This document shows, in pieces, positions 34,364-42,337 of a stretch of 64,000 bases of DNA; position 1 is the first letter of the stretch; each line of letters begins with the position of its first letter. The translations under genes and the position numbers were made by a program. The stretch lies in assembly GCA_029432795.1 (NCBI GenBank), contig JARNMJ010000008.1, positions 39,770 to 103,769 on the forward strand. Direction: 5' to 3'. Origin of the DNA: Pontiellaceae bacterium B12219 (lineage in GTDB: Bacteria > Verrucomicrobiota > Kiritimatiellia > Kiritimatiellales > Pontiellaceae). The notes beneath the pieces were generated by a model. The model was not told the DNA's origin. It ran no database searches and was given only the letters and a program-made list of their open reading frames with translations.

Positions 34364-35098
34364 CTATATCGCCCGGTTATCCCTTTGGGTTCCCGGAATA
34401 CACAGCACCAACCGGGCAGGCTGAAGTTGGTTGACGCAAAATGCCTGATCCCCAACGGCTTCCCTTGTGAGCGCTGACAGTTCATTCAAGGTAAATCCTT
34501 TCCGGATGGAAATCAATCCATCAATTCGGGCAAAACTGTTGGGGTAAAAGAGGGCGAGAGCGGCATACCCCCAATAAGCGCCCCGAGCGCGTTTCAGGTC
34601 GCTCAGCACCATTTTACGCCGGACACGGGGTGCCCACAGCTGCAGCAGGTCAATGATCTGCTTGTCCGTCAGGTGGTGCAGGAAATGGTTGGCAAACACA
34701 TAATCGACCGGCTCCGGGAAGGAATCTCCCAGCAAATCCTCCCTGCGAATGTCGAGTCCGGGCGTTTTTCCAAAGGTTGAACGGGCATAACGGATAATCC
34801 GCGGGTCGATATCGCAGGCGCTGATGCGCAGCTTCAGGCCGCGCTTGCGGGCGGCCTTGAGCAGCCAAACATCAATATCACATCCGCCGGCGCCCATATC
34901 CACCAGATGGTATTCCCGGTCGGGATCGCGCATCATATCAGCCAGAATCTCGCGTTTCAGAATGGTACGGTAGCGTGCAACCTGCCGGTTGATGGCGGAA
35001 AACTGGCGAACCGTGCGCAAAAGCCGGGTTTCGTCGCAGTCCGGGGCATCCATGAGTTCGTCCATGGTTTCCCGGGCGGACAGGTTGGGCAGAATCAT
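34364..35098 (-). CDS. Class I SAM-dependent methyltransferase (second methyltransferase of the polyketide operon)
   Basis: A 244-residue methyltransferase. SAM motif I is HLVDMGAGGCDIDVWLL, motif II-like ISACDIDPRIIRYAR, and the post-motif VDYVFANHFLHHLTD resembles O-methyltransferases that act on phenolic or quinone rings. It starts 7 bp after the UbiE-like gene with GGGG upstream; the longer frame overlaps that gene and lacks support. As the last gene of the type III polyketide operon, it probably methylates the ring product, but position and substrate are unknown. Confidence 0.8.
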   Translation of the reverse strand: MILPNLSARETMDELMDAPDCDETRLLRTVRQFSAINRQVARYRTILKREILADMMRDPDREYHLVDMGAGGCDIDVWLLKAARKRGLKLRISACDIDPRIIRYARSTFGKTPGLDIRREDLLGDSFPEPVDYVFANHFLHHLTDKQIIDLLQLWAPRVRRKMVLSDLKRARGAYWGYAALALFYPNSFARIDGLISIRKGFTLNELSALTREAVGDQAFCVNQLQPARLVLCIPGTQRDNRAI

Positions 35099-35105
35099 TT
35101 CCACG

Positions 35106-35840
35106 TTACCCCTTTTCAAACCGCACAACCTGCAACAGGCCTCCGAAGAACTTTCGGCTGCTGCACAGCTGAAAGCCGCGGTCCTCGAAGCGTTTGCGGA
35201 GGACAGCGCGGTCGGGATAGAGCTTGAGGCTGTCGGCAATATAACCGTAAACATCCGGATTGCCATGCAGCAGGAGCCCCCAGAATCCGCCCCAGAACTT
35301 TAAAAGAAAATGGCTGATGCGCTGACCGGTGCGGTTGACGGGTTTGGAAAAGTCGAGAAATGCGGCCTGTCCGCCGGGGCGGAGCACACGTGCAATTTCG
35401 TCGATCGCCTGATTCAGGTCGGGTGCATTGCGCAGGGCATAGCCCCCGGTTACAATATCCAGACTCGCCGTTTTACAGGGCAGCTCCGCCATGCTTCCTT
35501 CTATATAGGTAATTGCGGCATTGCCGGTTTGTTTTTCGGCAATTGCCAGCATAGCCGGCGTCAGATCCAGTCCGGAGGCTTTCCCGGCGGGATAACGCTT
35601 GGCCAGCATTCGGGTGATGTCGCCGGTTCCGCAGGCAAGGTCGAGGCATTGCGGGGCTTCCAGCTCGGGCAGGCTTTTCAGCAGGTGCCGCTTCCACGCA
35701 CCGTCGCGGCCGAACGAAAGTGCCTGGGTGATGAAGTCATATTTGGGGGCCACTTCGGCAAAGAGCGAGCGATTAAAGGTCTGTTTGGATTCCGGGGCTC
35801 CCAGATAGTCCATCGGTTTCAGGTTAAAGCGTGCAATCAT
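35106..35840 (-). CDS. UbiE/COQ5-family methyltransferase
   Basis: A 244-residue methyltransferase of the UbiE/MenG type. Motif I is CLDLACGTGDITRML, followed by GLDLTPAMLAIAEKQ, GYALRNAPDLNQAIDEIARVLRPGG and EFSKP-like LDFSKPVNRTG, all typical of UbiE. UbiE C-methylates the quinone ring in menaquinone and ubiquinone synthesis. Here its ATG overlaps the stop of the fused methyltransferase-monooxygenase gene (ATGA), so a role on an alkylquinone made by that operon is likely, though housekeeping menaquinone methylation cannot be excluded. Confidence 0.85.
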   Translation of the reverse strand: MIARFNLKPMDYLGAPESKQTFNRSLFAEVAPKYDFITQALSFGRDGAWKRHLLKSLPELEAPQCLDLACGTGDITRMLAKRYPAGKASGLDLTPAMLAIAEKQTGNAAITYIEGSMAELPCKTASLDIVTGGYALRNAPDLNQAIDEIARVLRPGGQAAFLDFSKPVNRTGQRISHFLLKFWGGFWGLLLHGNPDVYGYIADSLKLYPDRAVLRKRFEDRGFQLCSSRKFFGGLLQVVRFEKG

Positions 35841-37816
35841 CGGGCGGTTCCTTCGGGGTTGGTAAGCGGGCTGCCGGGAATGGTCAGCATGGCAAAATAG
35901 GGGGCGAGCTGCCCGCAGATGGAAGGGTGAAACAAAATCCGCTGAGCAAACAGGCGGCGCAGGGCTGAAAAGAGCAGGCCGGTGCGGGTTCCCATCCACA
36001 TACCCCGGGCGGCGCGGGTGGCGGCATAGTTAAATGACTCCCGTCGTTCCTTATTATATAGTGCAATCAACGCGACCGACTTTTCGGGGGCATCAAGGCT
36101 GGAGTGGAGGGTTGCCGCCAAATGAGCGGCATCGGCAAACCCGGTATTCATGCCCTGTCCGCCGATCGGGCTCATCAGATGCGCGGCATCACCGCACAGG
36201 ATGACCCGGTTCCGAAAATAACGGGTCGCCAGTCGCCGTTGCGGACGGAAGGAACTTTCGAAGCGCAATCGCGATGTGGATAGATCGATCCCGGTCCGGA
36301 GCTGCACCTGCCGGATGACGTGGTTTCCAAGGTCTGGATTTTTTTCATGCTTCTTCAGGGGCATCTGAATAATCCAGCGCCGTTTATTTCCCGGCAGAGG
36401 AAATGATTCCACCGATCCGCGCGAACCGAAATAGAGATGGGCCTCCGACCCGAATGTCGTTTGGTCTTCAAAATCCGCCATGAAAAAGCGCGAGCGGTAA
36501 AAGCGCCCGCGAAACGGGATGCCGGCCTGTTGGCGCACTTTGCTTGCATGGCCGTCGCACCCGATGAGATAGGGGGCGGAAAATTCGGTGTAGCCCTGAG
36601 TTTCGGTATTCTTCAGCTGAACAACGACGCCGTCGGCGGCCTGTTGGTGTTCGACGAATTCCATGCCTTCGAGCATCAGTACGGAGGGATATTTCTTCAG
36701 GTTGCTTTTCAGGAGTTCAATCGTTTCGGATTGGGGCAGCGAAAGAATGTAGCGGTGTTCCGTCGGGATCCTTGAGAAATCGACGTCGCCGATAAAAGAC
36801 CCGTCTTCAAAAACGCTGGCCGTGGTGATGGGAACGCCCTGTTTCTCGAAGGTCTGATCGAGTTCGAGTTCTTTTAAAAGGTGAAGCGAGGGCGGCGTGA
36901 TTCCGATGGCCATGGAGCCTTCGACCGGTTTTGAGCGGTGTTCGGCAATTAAAACCTTCCGTCCGCGGCGTCCGAGCTGATTGGCCAGCATCAATCCAAC
37001 CGGCCCCGCCCCGATAATGATGACGTCGGCGTCGGCCCGCCGTCCGGACGGTGCTTCCGGCGGAGCCTTTTTTCCAAAGATTGGAAACCAGAACGGAACC
37101 TGCGCCTGATATTTGCGGAACGCATCGCCGAAATAGCGTAAGAAACGTTTCTCTTTCAGAGCGGCCCCGACGACGCAGTACCCCGTCCAGGTGAGTGCCA
37201 GCACGAGTTGGTCCGGCGTCCAGGTGGCGGTGAGCCAGAGCAGGAGCGCAAAAGAAATATAGATGGGCTGCCGCACATATTTATAAAGCCCTTTTGTTGC
37301 GAAAGGTTTGTAGGTGGCTTTCCGGTTCAGAAAGACTGAGCTCCATCCGACATATCCGGTCTGCACGCCCAGTTGCGCATCGGACATCGATTTCCCGAGC
37401 AACACCCACGAGGTGCCGGCGGCCAAGGCGATGGCGATTTTCCAACCCTTGGAAGCTTCCCACCAGACCTCGCCGGAGGGCGACCAAAGCCAGAAAACGG
37501 AAAGCAACTGCAGGGAGGAGATGGTGGCAAAGACGGTCCACGAAAGTTTCGGGCCGATTCCGAGCGGGACCAGCTTGCTCATAAACCGGCGGCCTTTCGG
37601 AGAGAGGCACCACGAGTGAAACAGCGGAAATGAGGCCATCAGTGCAACGTTGGCCGACAGACTGGCCCAGCCGCGGAACGGGCCGATCCCGATGCGCATG
37701 CCGGAAAACAGGGCCAGTGCCATGCTGACGACGGCGGCGGCAAAAATCAGATGGCAGGTGATGCCGTAAGAAAGCGCAACAAGGCGTTGGGACATGCTGT
37801 AGCTGAGTGTGTTCAC
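35837..37816 (-). CDS. Fused ICMT-like membrane methyltransferase and FAD-dependent monooxygenase
   Basis: A 659-residue two-domain protein. Residues about 12-245 have several membrane helices and end with the ICMT/PEMT motif KYVRQPIYISF and EKRFLRYFGDAFRKYQAQVPF (SAM site). Residues about 263-650 are a class A flavin monooxygenase: ADVIIIGAGPVGLMLANQLGRRG (FAD) and ILCGDAAHLMSPIGGQGMN (GD motif). In Streptomyces the srs operon encodes the same pair as separate proteins, SrsB (methyltransferase) and SrsC (hydroxylase), which convert a type III PKS alkylresorcinol to a methoxylated alkylquinone. The linker (244-262) carries a strict copy of the dispersed palindrome. Start and stop overlap neighbours by 4 bp. 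Confidence 0.85.
   Translation of the reverse strand: MNTLSYSMSQRLVALSYGITCHLIFAAAVVSMALALFSGMRIGIGPFRGWASLSANVALMASFPLFHSWCLSPKGRRFMSKLVPLGIGPKLSWTVFATISSLQLLSVFWLWSPSGEVWWEASKGWKIAIALAAGTSWVLLGKSMSDAQLGVQTGYVGWSSVFLNRKATYKPFATKGLYKYVRQPIYISFALLLWLTATWTPDQLVLALTWTGYCVVGAALKEKRFLRYFGDAFRKYQAQVPFWFPIFGKKAPPEAPSGRRADADVIIIGAGPVGLMLANQLGRRGRKVLIAEHRSKPVEGSMAIGITPPSLHLLKELELDQTFEKQGVPITTASVFEDGSFIGDVDFSRIPTEHRYILSLPQSETIELLKSNLKKYPSVLMLEGMEFVEHQQAADGVVVQLKNTETQGYTEFSAPYLIGCDGHASKVRQQAGIPFRGRFYRSRFFMADFEDQTTFGSEAHLYFGSRGSVESFPLPGNKRRWIIQMPLKKHEKNPDLGNHVIRQVQLRTGIDLSTSRLRFESSFRPQRRLATRYFRNRVILCGDAAHLMSPIGGQGMNTGFADAAHLAATLHSSLDAPEKSVALIALYNKERRESFNYAATRAARGMWMGTRTGLLFSALRRLFAQRILFHPSICGQLAPYFAMLTIPGSPLTNPEGTAR
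36324..36340. repeat. Dispersed palindrome, degenerate copy in the monooxygenase domain
   Basis: TTTCCAAGGTCTGGATT is read on the minus strand as PDLGN. Confidence 0.5.
37071..37087. repeat. Dispersed palindrome, strict copy at the methyltransferase-monooxygenase junction
   Basis: TTTCCAAAGATTGGAAA is read on the minus strand as FPIFGK, exactly where the two fused domains meet. Confidence 0.85.
37439..37455. repeat. Dispersed palindrome, strict copy in the methyltransferase domain
   Basis: TTTCCAACCCTTGGAAG is read on the minus strand as SKGWK, in a loop between two membrane helices. Confidence 0.8.
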
Positions 37817-39813
37817 TTTGAGCCTCGTTGGGTAAGAATCATATAGGCCGGCAGCACGAGCAGGTCGCAGAGGAGTGCGGAGATCATCATGCAGCCGGTT
37901 AAAAGCGCAAAGGTGTTGGTGGGAATAAAGCTGCCGAAGGCACCCATCCAGAATCCGCCGACGAGGACGATGGTGGAGGCTGTCAGTGCATGGCCGATCC
38001 GTTGGGTGGTGGAGCGCGTGGCTTCGCGAATGGGCAGATGTTTGAAGGATTGGAAATGATGGAGGTAGTGGATTGTGTCGTCCACGGCCAGCCCAATCAC
38101 CACGGCAGCGACCATGGTGGTTCCGGTGCTGAGATCAATGCCGAGCAGGCCCATCAGTCCGGCTCCCCAGATGACGGGGAGTATATTGGGAATGAAGGCG
38201 GGGATCAGCACGCGTATTGAACCGAAAAGCAGGCAGGTTGAGCCCATGACTACAAAGAGGGAGAGGGCGAAGCTTTTGAGCAGGGTGGCCACAAGCTGAT
38301 TCGAGTCGCGAACCATTTGGTAATAGTCGCCGGTCGGCTCGACGGACCAGCCGTCGCCCATTTCTATTCCGGCCAGTTCCATCATCCGATCGTTGATTTC
38401 CGCCGCGCGGGCCGAGCCGATATCACCCAGGTGAACCTGAGCGCGGACGAGCCGACCTTCGTCGGCGACAAACTGCGCCATGAAGGGAGAGAAATCGACT
38501 CGAACCACGTCGGGAATTTGTTCAACTTTTTTGAGGAAGCCGGACAGGGCCGCCATGTCTTCAAGCGGATTAAACGCCGCTCCGGCCGCCCGTTGCATCA
38601 GCAGATCGATCGAACGAACACTGCCCATGGTGCGGTTGACTGCGTTGTGGGCGATATAGGTGGGGTCGCTCTTTTTGAAGAATCGGATGAGGTCGGTGTT
38701 GTTTTGAATTTTTGTGGCCGCTCCGATGCTGATCAACGAAATCAGCAGGGTGGTTAAAAGAATGGCAACCGGATGGCGGGAGGGGAATTCCGCGGCCCAT
38801 TTAAGGAAGCCGTTCATCAAGGGGGCTTTGGCCGGGATGGATTGCTCTTTGGCCCGGCGCAGGGCAATCGGCAGTATGATGAAGGCAAAGATCACAGAGA
38901 GCGAAACGCCGATGGCGGAAAAAAGGCCGAAGAGCCGGACTGCCGGAATGGGACTCATGCAGAGCGACAGCAGGCCGGCGGCGGTCATTGCTGCTGTAAA
39001 GACGCAAGGTTTCCAAATCTTGGAAACGGCCTGCGAAATTGCAACTTCACCACGGGCACCGGAGATGACTTCGTGATTCCAGGCTTCGAAAAGGTGCACG
39101 GCAACCGAAACCGACAGTACGATAACCACGGGCGGAAGCAGGGAGGTAATGCTGTTGAGCTCCAGTCCGCATGCGGCATAAATGCCGAGCGTGGATGCCA
39201 GACTCAGACCGACAACTGACATCGGCAGCACCACGCCGGCCGGCCGGCGGAATAAAACGGCGAGCATGAGCATCATGACAACCACCGATAATGGAATTAC
39301 CACCGATTGATCGTGGGCAATGTGATGAGCCACGCGTTCTTTCACCAGCGGGAGTCCGACCAGATGCACCGAGCCCTCGATCCGGTCGGGTGCCTCGGTC
39401 CGCAGGGTTTCGAGCAGCTGCATCCGTCCTTCCCGGGATTGTTCGGGATCCAGCGTAATCAACAGTCCGGCCGTTTGGCGGTCGGCGGAAATAAAGCCGG
39501 GGGTTGCGGTTTCCCGCGGCGGGAAATAAACCTGTTGCACGCCTTCCAACGATCGGAGCCATTCGATGTCGTTTTCCAAGGGTGCCGCGCATACGTTCGG
39601 GCGGGTGATGGTGAACATCAGCTCATATTGCGAGTTGAAGTGCTGTTTGAGCAGGGCATAGGCCGGGTCGCTTTTTGCCTCGTTCGACTGCATCGATTCG
39701 TTGTCCTGCTCGATGCCCAGGTTCATCGTAAAATAGACCGAGACGGCTGCAATCACAAGGATCAGCAGGATTTCCAATCGTTGGAGGGTTTTATGCAGAG
39801 AGAATTTCGACAT
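37813..39813 (-). CDS. MMPL/RND-family exporter
   Basis: A 666-residue transporter of the MMPL/HAE-like RND type, about half the size of AcrB. It has an N-terminal helix, a large periplasmic loop, five to six helices (about 170-330), a second periplasmic loop and a final helix block (about 520-660). VDDTIHYLHHF is the usual RND signature after GLAVDD. Such proteins move lipids and hopanoids across the envelope. Its 5' end overlaps the PKS gene by 23 bp and its stop overlaps the fused monooxygenase by 4 bp, so it most likely exports the operon's product. Confidence 0.88.
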   Translation of the reverse strand: MSKFSLHKTLQRLEILLILVIAAVSVYFTMNLGIEQDNESMQSNEAKSDPAYALLKQHFNSQYELMFTITRPNVCAAPLENDIEWLRSLEGVQQVYFPPRETATPGFISADRQTAGLLITLDPEQSREGRMQLLETLRTEAPDRIEGSVHLVGLPLVKERVAHHIAHDQSVVIPLSVVVMMLMLAVLFRRPAGVVLPMSVVGLSLASTLGIYAACGLELNSITSLLPPVVIVLSVSVAVHLFEAWNHEVISGARGEVAISQAVSKIWKPCVFTAAMTAAGLLSLCMSPIPAVRLFGLFSAIGVSLSVIFAFIILPIALRRAKEQSIPAKAPLMNGFLKWAAEFPSRHPVAILLTTLLISLISIGAATKIQNNTDLIRFFKKSDPTYIAHNAVNRTMGSVRSIDLLMQRAAGAAFNPLEDMAALSGFLKKVEQIPDVVRVDFSPFMAQFVADEGRLVRAQVHLGDIGSARAAEINDRMMELAGIEMGDGWSVEPTGDYYQMVRDSNQLVATLLKSFALSLFVVMGSTCLLFGSIRVLIPAFIPNILPVIWGAGLMGLLGIDLSTGTTMVAAVVIGLAVDDTIHYLHHFQSFKHLPIREATRSTTQRIGHALTASTIVLVGGFWMGAFGSFIPTNTFALLTGCMMISALLCDLLVLPAYMILTQRGSK
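39010..39026. repeat. Dispersed palindrome, strict copy in the MMPL exporter
   Basis: TTTCCAAATCTTGGAAA is read on the minus strand as SKIWK, at the cytoplasmic end of a membrane helix. Confidence 0.85.
39771..39787. repeat. Dispersed palindrome, near-strict copy at the exporter N-terminus
   Basis: TTTCCAATCGTTGGAGG is read on the minus strand as LQRLEI, and lies just outside the stop codon of the overlapping PKS gene. Confidence 0.6.
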
Positions 39814-40954
39814 GGCGGGCCGTTTCTTTTTTACGATTCGGTGCGATGGCCGGCAGGACTTCCATCAGCGCGGTTTCGATGGTCAGTCCGGGGCCGAAGG
39901 CCATGGCGCAGACGGGGTGGGGCGCTTCAATATTGCTTCGGTTGAGAATCCGGTTGAGCACAAACAGTACGGTGACGCTGCTCATGTTGCCGTATTCGCG
40001 CAGGACCTCCCGGGAATCGGCGAGCATGTGCTCGTCGAGCCGGAGTCCGGTTTCCACTTTGTCGAGAATAGAGCGGCCTCCGGGGTGCACGGCCCAGCTG
40101 CGGATGTCGTCGAGATTCCACGCGGAGGATTTCAGCACGCCTTCCATGATCCCGTTGATGTTTTCGGCAATGATGTTCGGGATATAGGTGGAGAGGCGGA
40201 TGCCGAATCCGCGGTCGCCGATTTCCCAGGCCATATCGGTGGCGCCTTCGGTGGCGAGAGCAGAGGAGAAGGCGTGCAGCGCAAGGGCGGGGCGCTCGGC
40301 GCTCGGTTTGCGGGCGCTGACGAGTACGGCGGCGGCGCCGTCGGCAAACAGGGAGTTGGCCAGCAGGCTGTCAGCTTCTTCCTGAAACTGCAGATGCAGC
40401 GAGCAGAGCTCAAGGCAGACCACCAGTACCACGGCGTCGGGGCGGGCCTGGCAAAACTGGTCGGCCATGCGCAGGGCGGGAAAGGCGGCATAGCATCCCA
40501 TGAAGCCGAGGTTGTAGCGCTCGGTGTTGTCCGAAAGTTCCAAGCCCTGTATGAGATCGAAGTCGGGGCCGGGATTGTAGAAGCCGGTGCAGGAAACGGT
40601 AATGACGTGGGTGATGTCTTCTTTCGAAAATCCTTCAGCATTTTTGAGAACTTTACGTCCGGCTTCCACAACAAGTTTACGAGAGCATTCGGCATAGATG
40701 CGGTTGCGCTCATGGGTGGTCGGTTCGATCATCCGGCCGTTTTCATCTTCGTGGAACAGGATGGATTCCGGGGTGGGGCCGAAATCGGGCAACACGCTGT
40801 GGCGGGTGTCGATGCCGGAGTGGTCGTAGATACCTTTGATCAGGCGGCGGTTGCGCTTGCCGGGCATCCAGCCGATCATGCGGTCGCGGGCATAATCCTG
40901 GCGGTAGGAATAGGGGGGCAAAACAGATGCGATATGGTGGATGTAGGTTTTCAT
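39791..40954 (-). CDS. Type III polyketide synthase (chalcone/stilbene synthase family)
   Basis: A 387-residue enzyme of standard length. The catalytic triad is visible: Cys122 in VSCTGFYNPGPD, His290 in WAVHPGGRSILD and Asn323 in EYGNMSSVTVLF, and the C-terminal GPGLTIE loop is intact. Such enzymes extend an acyl starter with malonyl-CoA and cyclise it to a resorcinol, pyrone or phloroglucinol. Neighbours resembling SrsB and SrsC suggest a long-chain alkylresorcinol (inference). The ATG at 40954 overlaps the yceI stop (ATGA); the longer frame begins with TTG and runs back into yceI. Confidence 0.93.
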   Translation of the reverse strand: MKTYIHHIASVLPPYSYRQDYARDRMIGWMPGKRNRRLIKGIYDHSGIDTRHSVLPDFGPTPESILFHEDENGRMIEPTTHERNRIYAECSRKLVVEAGRKVLKNAEGFSKEDITHVITVSCTGFYNPGPDFDLIQGLELSDNTERYNLGFMGCYAAFPALRMADQFCQARPDAVVLVVCLELCSLHLQFQEEADSLLANSLFADGAAAVLVSARKPSAERPALALHAFSSALATEGATDMAWEIGDRGFGIRLSTYIPNIIAENINGIMEGVLKSSAWNLDDIRSWAVHPGGRSILDKVETGLRLDEHMLADSREVLREYGNMSSVTVLFVLNRILNRSNIEAPHPVCAMAFGPGLTIETALMEVLPAIAPNRKKETARHVEILSA

Positions 40955-41517
40955 TGGAGGGTTCCTGTTACTGAGCAATCGATTTCGACGGTGTCGCTAA
41001 CGCGGATGAGGCCGATGACGGAAGGGGCTTTGAGGTCGAATGCTTCCAGAGAGACGTTGAAGGTTACGTTGAAGGTGACGAGATCGTCCACGCGTTCCAG
41101 GTACGACAGTGTGACCGGGACGTCCTGTTCGATCTCCCGAATGCGGAGGTGCAGGGAGGCGGTGCTGTTTCCAATGGTTGGAAGTTCGGCATGGGTCAGG
41201 GTTCCGGTGATGGTTGAAAATTGTTCCTGATCGAGCATTTTTCGCATTTTGCTATCGCGTTTGCCGTTGCCGGTGGACATTTCCAGAACGTTGAACGAGG
41301 CTGTGCCGGAGACCCGCATCGGGCTGTTGGTTGTTTCGCTGATGAATGCGAGCAGAAAGGGCTTGGTTTTCACCTTTCCTTCAAACCCATGCAGTGTGGA
41401 GCTCCCTTTAAACCGGATGTCCGCGGTTGCTTCGGCTTGCTGGATTTCGGCGGAAGCGGCGAAGGTCAGGCTCAGCCCGGCGAGAACGATATAGCGTGCG
41501 AATCGATGTGTTTTCAT
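40951..41517 (-). CDS. YceI-like lipid-binding periplasmic protein
   Basis: A 188-residue protein with a signal peptide (MKTHRFARYIVLAGLSLTFAASA) and a YceI-type beta-barrel: DIRFKGSSTLHGFEGKVK, the DSKMRKMLDQEQFSTITG stretch and the C-terminal VSDTVEIDC strand. YceI proteins bind long polyisoprenoid or fatty-acyl chains in a lipocalin-like pocket. As the first gene of the polyketide operon it could carry the lipid product across the periplasm (inference). No clear ribosome site precedes the ATG at 41517; a TTG at 41553 is an alternative start but would bury the signal peptide. Confidence 0.8.
   Translation of the reverse strand: MKTHRFARYIVLAGLSLTFAASAEIQQAEATADIRFKGSSTLHGFEGKVKTKPFLLAFISETTNSPMRVSGTASFNVLEMSTGNGKRDSKMRKMLDQEQFSTITGTLTHAELPTIGNSTASLHLRIREIEQDVPVTLSYLERVDDLVTFNVTFNVSLEAFDLKAPSVIGLIRVSDTVEIDCSVTGTLQ
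41168..41184. repeat. Dispersed palindrome, strict copy in yceI
   Basis: TTTCCAATGGTTGGAAG is read on the minus strand as LPTIGN, in a loop of the barrel. Confidence 0.8.
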
Positions 41518-41616
41518 GAAGAGCAGGGTGCGGCTTTCGAGGGTATGCCGCAAGCGGATCTACCTGAAGAGACCGTAAGGTTAAGAAGATTGTGGCAGCG
41601 GGTTCCGGGTGCTAGC

Positions 41617-41633
41617 TTTCCAACCATTGGAAA
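41617..41633. repeat. Dispersed palindrome, strict copy between yceI and the response regulator
   Basis: TTTCCAACCATTGGAAA ends 8 bp before the ATG of the response regulator, where a ribosome site would be expected. Confidence 0.85.
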
Positions 41634-41641
41634 CCAAACCT

Positions 41642-42337
41642 ATGAATAGAGAAACGGAAGACCTTCTGTTAATTGTGGAGGACGATGCCAGTCTGGCGGC
41701 GCGCCTTGCGCAGGGATTGCGAGAGGCGGGCTATGCGTGCCGGCTGGCTGAATCGATTCGGGATGCGGAAACAATCCTGCAGGAAGAGCTGCCGGCACTG
41801 GTGCTGCTGGATATGGGGCTGCCCGATGGCGATGGCGGCGATCTGCTTGCGACCATCCGCACCCGGTATGCGGAATTGCCGATTATTATCACGACGGCGC
41901 GCTCGAGCATATCCGATCGGGTCGGCGGCCTGGAGAGCGGGGCGGATGACTATCTGGTGAAACCGTATGCTTTTGAAGAGCTGCTGGCCCGTATTCGCAT
42001 TCAGCTACGCCACCTTGAACGCGTTCAGCTGCAGCGGACAGTCGGGGATTTGAAGATTGATCTGCCCAGTCGAACGGCTACACGCGGAAAGCAGGTTCTG
42101 GACCTGACGCCGCGTGAATTTGATCTGCTGGCCTATCTGGCGTCGCTTCGCGGAGAAGTGGCGACGCGTGATATGATTCAGCGGGAAGTCTGGAATGTCC
42201 GTTCGGCCATGGCTTCGATGGAAAATGTACTCGATGTGCATGTGTCGCGGCTGCGCCAGAAGCTGCAGGCCGATGGAGCAGCCCCTCTGTTGCACACGAT
42301 TCGGGGTGTCGGTCTGGTGCTGAAGGAGTCCGAATGA
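41642..42337 (+). CDS. OmpR/PhoB-type response regulator
   Basis: A 231-residue two-domain regulator. The receiver domain has the acidic pair (VEDD), the phosphoacceptor Asp in LLDMGLPDGDG and the Lys in YLVKPYAFEEL. The C-terminal winged helix is of the OmpR type (LTPREFDLLAYLASLRGEV; VDVHVSRLRQKL-like). The start codon is uncertain: ATG 41642 has no ribosome site and lies just behind a palindrome copy, while GTG 41609 in the same frame would add eleven residues that include FQPLE. It is divergent from the polyketide operon and coupled to the sensor kinase. Confidence 0.92.
   Translation: MNRETEDLLLIVEDDASLAARLAQGLREAGYACRLAESIRDAETILQEELPALVLLDMGLPDGDGGDLLATIRTRYAELPIIITTARSSISDRVGGLESGADDYLVKPYAFEELLARIRIQLRHLERVQLQRTVGDLKIDLPSRTATRGKQVLDLTPREFDLLAYLASLRGEVATRDMIQREVWNVRSAMASMENVLDVHVSRLRQKLQADGAAPLLHTIRGVGLVLKESE

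Noticed and set aside
34325..34375. A hairpin AGTCC-N12-GGACT followed by Ts between the second methyltransferase and rpmI
   Set aside because: The T run follows on the plus strand, but both neighbouring genes are on the minus strand, and the 5-bp stem is short.
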